64,000 nucleotides of DNA from Panagrolaimus kolymaensis (Eukaryota > Nematoda > Chromadorea > Rhabditida > Panagrolaimidae), in assembly GCA_028622995.1 (NCBI GenBank), contig JAJQJQ010000045.1, positions 1,674,001 to 1,738,000 of the forward strand. Reading direction: 5' to 3'. The notes under the pieces are model-generated. The model did not search any database. It had not been told where the DNA came from and worked only from the letters and a program-made list of their open reading frames with translations. The translations under genes were made by a program, and so were the position numbers. Positions 22,462 to 33,409 of this stretch are shown here, in pieces (positions within the stretch are counted from its first letter, which is position 1; every line of letters starts with the position of its first letter).

Positions 22462-23820
22462 GAATATAAAAACCAAAATCTTTCTTTATATTTTGATAAA
22501 AAATAAAATAAAGGCTGCGTTTGTGCTTTTTTGTTTTTGCTCTCTCTCTTTTTCAACCATAGAATTATAGAAAAAAAGAGATAACGCATGCGCCGCAAAG
22601 GTGAAAAAGGAAACGCGGTTGTTTTCGGATGTCGTCGTCGTTCCCTTATTTTTTGTTTCAATAAAGTTTGCTATCATTGAATTTATTTTTATTTTTCTTC
22701 ATAAGTATTTATAATGCTGATTTATTGTGGAAATTATTAACAATATAAATTATTTTAATTAAAATATTACATTTATATTTTTTACCCAAAACACCACATA
22801 AAATTCCACCACCATTTCCTTCTTTTTTTATTTCGAATGAACCTTGGTTGTTTGTGTTCTCGCTGACATGAAAAGATGATAAAAATAAAAATGATAAATG
22901 AATAATTTAAAAAGCATCGTTAGCTTTTTGTTGAGAAAAAAAGCCTTAGAGTCGGTTCTTGTGCGTCAAAATGGAAAACAAATTAATTCTTCATTTTTTG
23001 TTTTTGGCCAAAAAAATTATTGATTGCATTAATGCGTTTTTCGCTTATCAAAAAAAACTGTGAAACAAAAAATAAAAAAATTGACTGCTAACGAACGCAA
23101 TTTTGGAAAGAATAGATAGATTTTTTCTTTTTTATCAGTAAAATTTAAAATGAGCTTTGTAGTTTATTTTTATTTCTCACTTTGTTTCAGGAAAATGAAA
23201 TATCCGAAAATATAAAAATTAAGCAATTTCTTAATTTTATTATTTTTTAAAAATCAATTTACTTTTTTGAATATTTTAGTTTTTAAGTTTTCATTTTCAT
23301 CTTTGACTAAAGTTTTTTGATTTATGTATCGAAAGTATAAGTAACATACATATAATGTTTAATAAATAAAATGTGAAAGAAAAAATATTTTAGTTGATTA
23401 AAATAATATACCCAAAAATTTGGTTGTCAAAATTGTGAAGATGTCCGTGATGCTTTGGATACCTTGTTATTTTGGGCTTACTTGAATTAACGTCCGCACC
23501 AAAAGAGAATTTAAATTTTTAACTCTGTTTAATAATTATTTCTTTAATAGGTATTTTTTCTCAGCAATTTATGCAATTCTTTGTTTCCTTTATTTTTAAA
23601 TAATATTTTTAAAAAAGAAAATAAAAAACGATTACTAAAAGATTTCAAAATTAACAATGAATCAAAGTATCAGATGGAAATATAAATTACACAAATATTT
23701 GGTGGCTGAATACAACCCGTTGTAGTGGTTGTTGCTGTTGAAGTTTTAATGGGTAAAATTTTTGTTGTGTGGAGGAGAGTATGGGAAAGTTATGTTCTTT
23801 CTGAGTAATCTTTTAAAAAT

Positions 23821-24165
23821 TTGGACTAATTTTAGTTTAACAAAAAAGATTTGTTAATTTTTGTAAAATTATTAAAAAAAGTTAATTAAAAAATTCAAAA
23901 AAAGAAGAAAAAACATTTAAAAAACTGCAATTTTGGGTCAACGAAAAAATGAAAAAAGACGAACGAATTGATCAAAGATTTTTTAATTTTTTTTTTGACC
24001 TTAAACATTCTCTTGCTGTCGGAGCGCATTAAAAAGATGGTCAAAATTTTTATTTTGGTACAAAAAATGTATCGTCAATGACAAACTTTTTTATATTAAT
24101 TTGTAAACGAATGAACGAATGATGGAAACACACACATAAATGAAAGAATTTTTTAAAGATTAATT
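23821..24165. repeat. Decayed dispersed repeat, copy 2
   Basis: Colinear with copy 1 (15781-16165) over about 350 bp, sharing GGACTAATTTTAGTTTA, AAAAATTCAAAAA, CAATTTTGGGTCAA, AATTGATCAAAGATTTTTT and TTTATTTTGGTAC. Best preserved of the three copies noticed. Confidence 0.5.
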
Positions 24166-24714
24166 TTCGAATATTTTTTAATATTTTTTTTTTGATTTTG
24201 TCTTTTGAATTTCAAAAATCATTAGACTGCTTTATTCCTCAAAGTTTTCTTATTCAATGATAAAGTCGAAACATCGCTAGATTCGGTAGAAGGATTGTTA
24301 TTTTAATAAGGTAGACGAACCGATTTTACTTTGAATAATTTTAAAACATTTTTTTCCTTTCAATTTTAAAGAATTTAACTCCGTACATGGAAAAGAATTA
24401 ATTTTAACACTTGAAGGAGTAATGCTAATTTCGAAATTATCTTTTGAAGGTTCAACCGAAGAAGATATGTGCTTTATTTATTAACAACAACGGTGCTTGA
24501 TTGATTCGTAACAAAATTTAATATAAAGCGTTTACGCATATTAACGCATAAATATAAAGTAAGGAGAGTGATTAAAAGAATAAACAAACTAAATAAAGAG
24601 ATTATCTTATTGTATTGCTTATATTATTTTTTCAAGTTTATCGACCTTCTTTAGTTTCGATGATTGTGAAATTGAATTTTTTTTTCTAATGACTTAATTG
24701 GAGGTTATTGTTTA

Positions 24715-24860
24715 AAAAAAAAGTTTTTAAAAAAATTAAATAAAAAATTAAAAAAAAAGAAGAAGAAAAAAACGCTAAAAAACCGCAGTTTTGGGTCAAC
24801 AAAAACAAATGAAAGAAGAAACGATCGAATTCATCAAAGATTTTTTACTATTTTTCTTTT
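24715..24860. repeat. Decayed dispersed repeat, copy 3 (partial)
   Basis: Matches the middle of copy 2: AAAACCGCAGTTTTGGGTCAAC, then an A-rich segment, then ATCAAAGATTTTTTA. Only the central part is recognisable. Confidence 0.45.
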
Positions 24861-25374
24861 TTGATCATTTAAAAACAAGTTTTTTATTATTTCATTTTTT
24901 TAGGCTACCCAATTTTCTAACCAGCCAGCACCTAAAAAAAGAATCAATGAAGTTTTTTTTATTAGAAAAAGAAAACATGACTTCTTTAGTTTCATTGTCT
25001 TTGAATATTTTGTTTTTCTTTTCTTTTTTATTATTTTTTAATAAAAAAATAAAACATTAATAATTTCATATGTTCTTAAAAACTTTATTAAGACCATTTT
25101 TAAAATTGATTCCATCCGTGTTTAGAAGGAAAAAAAACAGATAATAAACTTTCCCAAAAATTGTAGCATTTGATGAAACATATAAAAACAACATTATGCT
25201 AAGCACTGGCGAATAAAACTCACATTTCCAAAAAAAAATTCTTGATAAAATATTTAATTTTTAACACTAAAAAATAAAAATAAAAAGTTTATTTAATCTT
25301 TTAAAACGAATAATATTTTTATTAAAATAAAAATTCAATGAAATAAAAACGAAAATTAAAAAGAAAGAGAGTTA

Positions 25375-25861
25375 TTAATCAAGTTTAAATGAAGGAGAAT
25401 CAATTAAAATTCCTCCATCGACATTAATGCATTGTCCAGTCATATATGAAGCTTTATCCGAAGCCATAAAATGCAAAAAATTTGCCATATCTTCTGATGT
25501 TCCCCAACGTTGAAGAGGAATATGGAAATTTTTTGTCATCTAAAAACCTTTCCAGTCTTTCCCGCCACCAAAAATTTTTAGTGTCAAAATTAAACAAACT
25601 TTATCTTTCATTTCTTGAGTCACTCCATGTCGAGATAAAAACGCTGTTTCCGTTGCCCCAGGATTAAGATTATTTACTCGAATTCCAGAAGGAGCTAAAA
25701 TAGCAGCATAATTTCGAGCAAAATGATCCAATGCAGCTTTGGAAATATTATAAAAAGGAAACATTTGAGTTGTTTTTTGTGAAACAATGCTGCTAACATT
25801 AATGATGTTGCCTTTAGTTTTCTCAAGATGTGGAATTGCAATTTCAGTGAGGGCGATGATA
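25375..25861 (-). pseudogene. Short-chain dehydrogenase/reductase, 5' half missing
   Basis: Two in-frame exons, 25861-25600 and 25539-25375 (donor GTTTGT, phase 0), encode about 142 residues of a classical SDR: the catalytic Ser region NIINVSSIVSQ, the YxxxK motif (FYNISKAALDHF), the cofactor-contacting NPGATETAF, and the conserved end RWGTSEDMANFLHFMASDKASYMTG...NVDGG. Missing is the N-terminal half with the TGxxxGIG dinucleotide-binding motif and NNAG; no exon for it can be found between here and the start of the next minus-strand gene, a stretch that contains a hAT element (26014-26280). The first exon begins at a clean acceptor (TTTTTCAG), so an upstream exon once existed. Either the 5' part was deleted or this is a displaced 3' fragment. 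Without the nucleotide-binding half it cannot be an active enzyme. Confidence 0.8.
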
Positions 25862-26941
25862 CTGAAAAATAAATAAATAAAGCAAATGAATTTTGTTTCA
25901 TAATTTGCAAAAAAAACTTTAAAATAAATTCGAAAAAGAATTATAATTAAAAATTGTTTTTGTTAAAGATTCAGGTTTTCCTCAAAATAAAATATCATTT
26001 TTGTTGTTTCAAGCAGGCCTCTTCCTTCGGCCCGTCCAGCCCGACCCGGCCTGGCCCGCGGGCCGGGCCGGGCCGACTTTTGAACGGGCCGAGGCCGACC
26101 ATTTTCTAAAAAAAGAAAAAAAATCAAAGGGAATACCAAGGCAAAAAAAAAATTGACGGGCCGGCCCGCGGGCCGGGCAGGCCGGGCCTAAACCAAAAGG
26201 GCCACAGGCCAGGCCGGGCCGAAGTCAAGACGGGCCGGGCCGGCCCGGGCCGGCAAAACCCGGCCCGTGGAAGAGGCCTGGTTTCAAGGCGAAAGTAAAA
26301 TTCTCAAATTAGGAATTAAAAATTTCAAAAAACTTTATTAAAAAAAATTTCCGACGAATTTAGAGCTATCCAACAACTAAGAGAACTTTTAAAAAAACTT
26401 TCGTTTTCAGTCACTTTTTGGATTTTAATCCGAAAATATGTAAATTTTTTACAAAAAAAACTGCTGCCGCTGTCTTTACTCATGTTCATTATTATCAAAC
26501 TAAAATTATTTTTAAGCAATGAAAATGCATTTTTTTAAAGCTATCTTTAACAATTTATTGTTTTTTTGAATATTTTATTCATCATTGTTTTTAGTTTTTT
26601 TTGTTATTTTTATACTTCAAAGAATCAACTTCTGGATTTTTTTTTCTGATCTCTAACTATCATTATTTTGTTGTGGCTTTAATAATGAAAAAAAATCTTT
26701 AGTGAATGAAATTCGTCATATTGATGCTGAATGTTTTGCAAAAAAATTGTAAAATAATGTATTATTTTCTTGATGCACTTTATTATTAAAAAAATTTTTT
26801 ACGCGCACAGGAATTTATTATTTCAAAAAAAATTTCCACACTAAAATGATTTCTTTAAATTAACATTTTAGAATAATAAATAAATAATAAAAATATTTTT
26901 ACATTTAATTTGCAACGAAAAAAAGAAATAAAATTACATTT
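25862..26941. other. Region upstream of truncated dehydrogenase
   Basis: Contains the hAT-type element at 26014-26280; otherwise AT-rich with no coding exon supported. Confidence 0.5.
26014..26280. mobile_element. Non-autonomous hAT element, 267 bp (word GGCCGGGC)
   Basis: Terminal inverted repeat CAGGCCTCTTCC at both ends, and a perfect 8-bp target duplication GTTTCAAG at 26006-26013 and 26281-26288. The interior is made of tandem and inverted GGCCGGGCC-like words around a short A-rich centre, a strong GC island in AT-rich DNA. TIR starting CAG and 8-bp TSD place it in the hAT superfamily. No coding capacity. Confidence 0.93.
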
Positions 26942-29900
26942 TTAAGGCAAAAATAATAATTCATATTCTTCGGCAGTCCAAACATTAATAGAAGGTTTAA
27001 TTTTGTTGGTTAAATCCCATTTTTCTGATAATTTATTTTCCATTCGTTTTAATTTAAATATAAAATCTTCGTTAACATTTTCTGCGCTTGAAAGGGTGAT
27101 TTTTGTTTTGGAATCAGTGTTTTTCTGCAACAAAAAAACCAAAATTTAAAGACACTATAAAAAATTTTTTAAGTAAAAACTTACTTTTAAAAAATTATAA
27201 AAATCGCTAACTTCTAAATTATCATTTAATTGATAAATATTTAAACTTCTAAATTTATGGTTGAATTTCATTTGATTTAGAAAATAAGACGTTTGAAGAG
27301 TGCAATGAACATTGTCAAGTCTAAAAAAAGTTTTAATTAAACACAAAATTCCCCTTTTTTAAGCCACTTACCTCAATTCCCAAATATTTGGTAACATTTC
27401 CATAATATCTTCCAATGCAACTAAATTTCCGTCAATATTTGTTATTCGTACGTTTTTAAAATTTAAAGTTTCAACATTTTTTCCTTGACCCGAAATAAAT
27501 TTAAATTCTTCAAAAGTAATATTTTGATTTTCAATCGTAATATGTTTGGGTTCGCATCGTTTAAAACTAGGAATTATTTTTGAAAGAGTTTTAAAATTAA
27601 TTTCAGGTAAATAATAAAATGATAGAGAATTGGAAATGTAAAGATTTTTGAGGTCAAGGATTCCATTTTGATCCATTCTAATATCCACTGATTCTTCGCG
27701 AAAAGCAATTTTTTGTCTTCTCGGCGAACAAGTGTATTGAAAATTATAACAAATTGGCATAGATTTTTTTGAATAAAAATATTTGCATGTTTGATACATT
27801 CGTTGCAGCACCACGGAATTGGAATTATTGAGAATATAAAAAATTAAAGTTCGAGGAAATCCAAAATTTTGTTGTTCAGAAATTCCAATTTTTTGGGTAT
27901 CAAAAAAATATTTTCCACATGGCTTTTTGGGATTCCAACAAATTTTTTCAGTTAATTCAAAATTTTCTCCAAAAAAATCCAGCATAGTTAATTCTTTAAT
28001 TTCGGGTTCGATTGTTTCGAATGAAAATGGATTTTTCCAGGAAATAAAAACAGGGCCATGAATTTCGACTTCTTTTTGATAGTTTTCTTTCATTTCTTGA
28101 TCGTCGATGAAAAAGCGACAATATTTTGAATAGGCTTGCAACATTTCCTAAAATTTCCGATTTTAATTAAATCTTTCTTGAATCAGACAAAGTTTGTAAA
28201 GATTTAAATAAATTTTCCATATTTTTATTACTCCAAAATTAGCATATATTAATCCAAAAGATTAATTCAAGTTTTGAGAACTATATTTTTTGTTACTTAA
28301 AAATAAAGCGAAAAACTTTATAAAAAATTATTTAAATAAGAAAAATGAAAAAATCGAGAGTCATTGTTTCGAAGCCTCTGGGAAAGTTTTTTCTCCACAA
28401 CCAAAGCCAGATTTCTTTGTTTAAATGAAAACTAAAAATCTTCGGTCTCTTGGTTCAATTATCGTTTAAAAATTTTTTCCGTTCTTAGGTTTCTGTTTTC
28501 GGTTTTAGTGTTTTTTTTTATTTTGGAAATCGATTGGTCAAGATTCCAAAATTAATTTCTCAATTTTGCCCGATTTTTAAATTTTTTATTAATTAGCTCA
28601 AACTCACTTTGGGATTTATTTCCTTTAAAAGTTCAATATATAATTTCCATAATTTCACATCCGTTAAATCTTTTCCAAGTCTATATTCAATGTTATGAAC
28701 CACAAATTCATTATCGCCTGCTTCTTTTAGACATTTAATCCATTTTTCTACATCATTTTCCGAATCTTTAATTTTAATATATAATTTTTTCATTTCTTTC
28801 ACTTTTTTACATAATTTTGGCGAAGGAGCTTTAGCTAAAAAATAAGAATATAAATTTTTTGATAGAAAAAAGTTTTTTTACTTGAATATCGTTCATAAAA
28901 TTTAAAAAACCTTTCCAATTCTCGATGTGGATATTCCAATTGTTTTTCTTTCATTTTAATAAATGGTAATCCTCCGGAATGGCGATATTCATCAAAATCT
29001 TCTTCAGTTTTAAGTAATTTTCGATGTTCAATTTGAAAAAATAAATATAATCGTATTTTATCGCGAAATTTTCCTTTTCGATCATAATAAAATTGATAAA
29101 TGGCACGTTTTCGAAGGATTTCAAGTTTTTCTTTTGCAGCTTCATCGTAGGTTCCATGAGAATTAAAAAAATAGAGACTAAAAAAAATTGGAAAAGTTAA
29201 AAGCAACTGAAGAAAAGAAAAAAAATAAAGGAAGCAGCGATGGCAGCCAACTGACAAATCTGTAGGTCGCGATAGACAACTTGTCAGTTGCAACCGACAA
29301 GTTGTAAGTTGCGACTGACAAGTTGTAAGTTGCAACCAACATTCCAAAAATTAATTTTTATGAATAAAAAAGTGTTTTTATGTAAATTTAATATAGTAGA
29401 ATTGATTTTAACCATTTTTTTCAAAAAAAATTTTTGTCAGTTGCAATCGACAACTTGTCTATTGCAACCAGGCTTGGGCGGGAATGAAAACTCCGGGACG
29501 GGAATCCGGGAATCCGGGATTCCCGTAAAAAAGTCCGGGACGGAACGGGAATCCGGGAATGATCCGGGAATTCATAAAATTGTTAAAAATTCTATTTTTC
29601 TGCCCTTTTTTCATTTTTTTAAACCAAATGCTTTCTATTTTAAAAAAGAACATAATGTATTAGACGCATTTTCTTAAATACATGACGTTTTAACCAATTG
29701 TGAATTTTAGCGTTAAATTTTTTTGAGAAAAAATTATTTTTTTTATTAATAATTTGCCAGATAACCAAAAAGTTTTGGTGACAATTCATGAAAATTTTGA
29801 AGAAAATGGTTACTGGAATGATAGTATGTACTCCTTCCTTTACTCTTATTAATTCCGGATTCCGGACAGAAAATCCGGGAATCCGGGACGGGAATAATTA

Positions 29901-30243
29901 TCGAAAAAATAGTCCGGAATCTGGGAATCCGGAACACGATCCGGGATTCCCGCCCAAGCCTGATTGCAACCTACAGATTTGTCAGTTGGCTGCCATCGCT
30001 GAAAGGAAGCAAAGCAGACGATAGAAAGAGAAACAACATTGCAGAGGCAATTAATAATTACCTGATTATTTGATCCCAAAGTAAACGAGGCATTAAAAAG
30101 TTTTGTGAAAATTCCTCCAAAATTTCTTGCTTCTTTTCATGATTTTCTATAGCTTCCAACGAATCTTTGAGCTTGTTTAATTCTTGACGATAACATGGGG
30201 AAAGCTTATTTAAATAATCTTCTGATAGGAAAAAAGATGCCAT
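26942..30243 (-). CDS. Helical-repeat (HAT/TPR-like) protein with C-terminal F-box-like region
   Basis: Six exons: 30243-30062, 29177-28882, 28834-28608, 28147-27372, 27320-27185, 27124-26942; 599 residues, all junctions GT-AG and in frame. The N-terminal 300 residues form repeated helical units (AAKEKLEILRKRAIYQFYYD, DVKLWKLYIELLKEINPKEM, YSKYCRFFIDDQEMKENY) resembling half-a-TPR repeats of Prp39/SART3-type proteins. The C-terminal part (about 310-599) has FGFPRTLIFYILNNSNSVVLQRMYQTCKYF, which looks like the F-box-like segment of a clade IV nematode expansion, followed by LRR-like strands (NLYISNSLSFYYLPEI, ETLNFKNVRITNI). Intron 1 (29178-30061) consists mostly of two nested hAT elements. 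Function unknown; an adaptor or scaffold role is only inference. Confidence 0.78.
29235..30001. mobile_element. Non-autonomous hAT element (outer of a nested pair)
   Basis: Begins CAGCGATGGCAGCCAACTGA and ends with its complement; the terminal inverted repeats match perfectly for 33 bp. 8-bp target duplication AAAGGAAG at 29227-29234 and 30002-30009. Interrupted by a second element at 29469-29962; without that and its duplication it is about 265 bp. The interior left of the insertion repeats GACAAGTTGTAAGTTGC-like words. Lies wholly in intron 1 of the F-box-like gene. Confidence 0.93.
29469..29962. mobile_element. Non-autonomous hAT element, 494 bp, nested (word CGGGAATCC)
   Basis: Terminal inverted repeat CAGGCTTGGGCGGGAAT (17 bp) and 8-bp target duplication ATTGCAAC at 29461-29468 and 29963-29970. 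About 110 bp at each end is an array of CGGGAATCC words in inverted orientation; the middle is AT-rich. Inserted into the outer element at 29235-30001. Confidence 0.94.
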
Positions 30244-30912
30244 TTATATTTTGTAAATAATAGATAGATTTTTTATAAACAAATACTATTTTGAAAGAAT
30301 TGGTAAAAATATAGTTTTGATTGAAATAAATAACAACGCTGGCTAATTTGCTCGATGCTTTTTCAAAATATACATTTTTTTTATCAAAAAAGCAAAAATA
30401 AAGTTAGCATTAAGAAACACATTGCCAATTTTCATATTCTATTATTACTTTTATTTTTTCAGCAGAAAGACAGCGAGCTTGAATTGATAGGTAAAAAAGA
30501 ATCAGGACTTCAAATGATTTCGGAGTTAACCCAACTTACGAAAACCCTTAGTAATGTTTTGAAATCCAGAACAACTGAGAAAAATTTGACATCTAATCAA
30601 AAAAAAATTTAGAATTTGCATAAACTTAACAAATGTTTTTGTTGATAATTCCTTGGAGCTCAAAAATAAGAATGAAATTTTTAGAATCGAATCGATCATT
30701 TATTTTATTTTTTTAAGTCAGTAAATAATAAATAATCTTAAAAATGAAAAGAAGAAGAAATACATAGAAAAAAAACCATGACAATATAAAAAAATTATTT
30801 AATGTTTATTTACCCTTGGAAGCAGAAGAGAGAGATTTAAACAATAAATTTTTTAAGGGATTATATAAAATAAATAAATAAAATGCATTCAAAAACTTTA
30901 TATATATATTTT
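30244..30912. other. Intergenic; possible tiny gene on plus strand
   Basis: Between the starts/ends of two minus-strand genes. A plus-strand frame at 30355-30612 reads a coiled-coil-like segment (ELIGKKESGLQMISELTQLT) after a good acceptor (TTTTTCAG at about 30460). With donor GTTAGC near 30403 it would give a 66-residue protein. Support is weak and I do not list it as a gene. Confidence 0.3.
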
Positions 30913-32631
30913 TTATAAAACAATAATAGGGCTTGGTTCCTTTTTGGTTTCATTAGAATTTGTTGGAGTTGTTTTTTGATTTTGAGATTGAATAATAATG
31001 GATTTATCCGTCGTCGTCGCTGCAGCATTATTTTCGAGAGAATTTTCAACTATTTCAGATTTTATTATTCCTTCATTGTTTTTATTATTGGATTCTGGAA
31101 AACAATTATCATTATCAAAATTTCCAGAAGTTGGGTTTACATTTACTTGGGAGCCATGGTTATCATTTTCGAGTTCAGCCATTTCAGTATCAATGTTTCC
31201 ATTTCCATCGGCTGCTGCTTTTCTTACGTTGGATGATACTTCTGAATCCGCTCCAACCATAATTTGAATTGATTTCATTGCGTTATCCCTCTCTTTTTCA
31301 AGTTCGCTAATCCGGTCTTTAGCTATTTTTAATTGATTTAAAGCTTCTTCATTATTTTGAGTTAAAGTATCCAAAGCTTTTTTAGAAGTATTTAAAGTTT
31401 CGATCGCTGTTTTAATCATGGTTTCCGTATTTCGTTCTTCTTGAAGCTTTTTCACTGCAGCTTCCAACGAATCTATTCGCGTTTCATATGTTTCACGTTT
31501 AAGCTTTTCTTCATTTAAAGAATTTTTGAGTTTTTGTATTGCACTTTGAGAAAATGTTTTTTTGGTCATCGTCGTCGTTGGCTTTGTTGACGACGACTTT
31601 TGATGAAATTGCTTTTTCCCAAAATTGTTGTTGTTGAATTTTAAATTTGGTTTATTTGTTGGTGGATGGAGATTCTTGGTTGGAGATGAATTTTGGTTGT
31701 TGGGTTTAGTAGATACGCCATTTTCTGGAAGCAGCTTTGTTGGTGGTAGAGATTTAGCAGATATTTCCTTGCTTGCTGCTTTTGCGGTTGCTGCTTCTTT
31801 GGCTGCTGCTGGCATGGAAGAATTAATTGGAACTAATTCAGTAGTTTTTGGTGATGGATTAACAACAACTGTTTTCGCCGCTTCAGGAGCTGCTGCTGGT
31901 TTGTTGTTAGGGGTATTATTATTTGCCGTCGTCGTCGTCGATGCTGGAGGTTTAGATATATTTGAGTTTGATGTTGTGGTGACGACTGCTTTGTTGCTAG
32001 CAGCTGTTGGAGGTCGAAGACTATTATTATTTGTTGGCGGATTTGGTTTAGGATTTCTTGGACGAATTCGATTATTATTTTTCATTCCTCCGCCAATTCC
32101 ATCTCGATTATGGTTATGGCCATTGCCCATGGCAGCATCTCTGAAAAGACGACGTCGTTGCTTTTGATTTGGATGACGCAACGCTGATGACGTTGCTGAT
32201 AATCCATGAATAAGTGGTTGGGGCCCAGATAATTCAGGCATTAAAGGTTTTGGATGTTGCTGTTGTTGCGATTGTTGTTGGCCCATTCCAAGCATAGTAG
32301 GAAAAACAGATTGTGAAAAAGCTCTGGGATTAAAATTAAAATTATAATTTGATAATGTTTCATTCATGCCGCCGCTGCTTGAATATTGTTGAGCCGATGA
32401 TCTTGCAGATTCATTTGGCGATGCCCAAGATGAATAATTTGGTTGTTGGTGGTGTTGAGGTGGACCATATTCAAATGATGAAGGTTCAGGTCGTGGAAAA
32501 TGTGATGGTGGTCCTCGCTGCTGCTGATGCTGCTGTCTCATCATTCTTGGATCATCAAATGATGAACTCGAAGGTGGAGGTCCATAACCACCTCCTTGGT
32601 TATTTGAGAAACAATATGGGTTATAACTCAT
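30913..32631 (-). CDS. Disordered, Asn/Pro/Gln-rich protein with a coiled coil
   Basis: Single-exon frame of 572 residues starting at 32631. Residues 1-350 are low-complexity: Gly/Pro/Ser with Gln runs (QQQSQQQQHP), an Arg-rich patch (NQKQRRRLFRD), then Asn/Thr/Pro/Ala-rich text. Residues about 355-460 form a clear heptad-repeat coiled coil (QKLKNSLNEEKLKRETYETR through RISELEKERDNAMK). The tail is acidic and Asn-rich and ends KKEPSPIIVL. No domain of known function is recognised. Composition is that of a condensate or RNA-granule scaffold, which is inference. It lies in the same orientation as, and 0.8 kb from, the much larger disordered gene at 33410-40786; no clear residue-level homology between the two was seen. 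Confidence 0.7.
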   Translation of the reverse strand: MSYNPYCFSNNQGGGYGPPPSSSSFDDPRMMRQQHQQQRGPPSHFPRPEPSSFEYGPPQHHQQPNYSSWASPNESARSSAQQYSSSGGMNETLSNYNFNFNPRAFSQSVFPTMLGMGQQQSQQQQHPKPLMPELSGPQPLIHGLSATSSALRHPNQKQRRRLFRDAAMGNGHNHNRDGIGGGMKNNNRIRPRNPKPNPPTNNNSLRPPTAASNKAVVTTTSNSNISKPPASTTTTANNNTPNNKPAAAPEAAKTVVVNPSPKTTELVPINSSMPAAAKEAATAKAASKEISAKSLPPTKLLPENGVSTKPNNQNSSPTKNLHPPTNKPNLKFNNNNFGKKQFHQKSSSTKPTTTMTKKTFSQSAIQKLKNSLNEEKLKRETYETRIDSLEAAVKKLQEERNTETMIKTAIETLNTSKKALDTLTQNNEEALNQLKIAKDRISELEKERDNAMKSIQIMVGADSEVSSNVRKAAADGNGNIDTEMAELENDNHGSQVNVNPTSGNFDNDNCFPESNNKNNEGIIKSEIVENSLENNAAATTTDKSIIIQSQNQKTTPTNSNETKKEPSPIIVL

Positions 32632-33409
32632 TTTTCAAATAAATTAAATGGAGTTCTGAAAAATTTGTTTTTATTAGTAAAAAATATATATGAAAGAAAA
32701 TTTGATAGAAAAATATTTGTTAACAAATATTAACTAATATATATATTTTTTAGCTCAACTTTAAAAAAAATTTTTAGCGATCAATAATAGAAAAGAAAAA
32801 CAAAAGCGCGAGAGATAAACTTTTTTTATTATTTATGGCGACCGCAGTCATTTTGCCCAATAACCTTTCAAATTTGTATTTAGTTTCTCCTTCTCTTTTT
32901 TTAAGAATGGCTGATGCAAGCTTTTATACAGATGAATTATAAATTCGTTTTATCCATTCTTTATTTCGGGTTTTCTTTTACTTTTTTTAAATGATTTTTG
33001 TTTGTTACAAAATTTACAATAAAATTTAAAATAAATAACTGTTTGAAACTTTTTTGTTAACTTTTTTTTTCAAATCAAAAAAAAAACATTTTCCTTACAA
33101 AAATTTTTATTTTCAAAACTAATACAAAATTACTAAATTACAGAATGAATTAAAAAAAAATTAACTAAGCAACAAAAAAGATGGATATATGTATAAAATA
33201 CGTGGATTAACTATGTCTGTGGATTGATTGATTGATTAAATGAATTAAATGAAAATAGATACAAAAAAATGAAATGTTTTTTTGTTTAAAGAATGATTAT
33301 TAATTTTTTTTGGTGAATAAATGGAATTTAAAAAAAGAAACAAAACAAACAAAAAATTAAGAATTTTAGAAATTAATTGAAGCACGAAATTAATTTATTT
33401 ATTTAAATT
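32632..33409. other. Intergenic, no gene seen
   Basis: AT-rich spacer between two same-strand genes; a short GATTGATTGATT tract lies near 33225. Too long and without an SL2-like context to suggest an operon. Confidence 0.45.

Larger units (their letters stand above)
22462..25374. other. AT-rich intergenic region with two decayed repeat copies
   Basis: No gene supported over 2.9 kb. Holds repeat copies at about 23821-24165 and 24715-24860; the rest is A/T-rich and low-complexity. Confidence 0.5.

Noticed and set aside
24791..25060. Plus-strand frame of 89 codons, Phe/Leu-rich
   Set aside because: Begins inside a decayed repeat copy and is A/T-run translation.
29235..29345. Regularly spaced GACAAGTTG repeats suggesting a CRISPR-like array
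   Set aside because: Repeats are degenerate, partly inverted and lie inside a transposon with TIRs and TSD; the genome is eukaryotic.
31625..32167. Open frame of 180 codons on the plus strand, hydrophobic
   Set aside because: Antisense shadow of the Ala/Thr/Asn-rich part of the minus-strand gene; the Val/Leu/Gly content is simply the complement of its codons.
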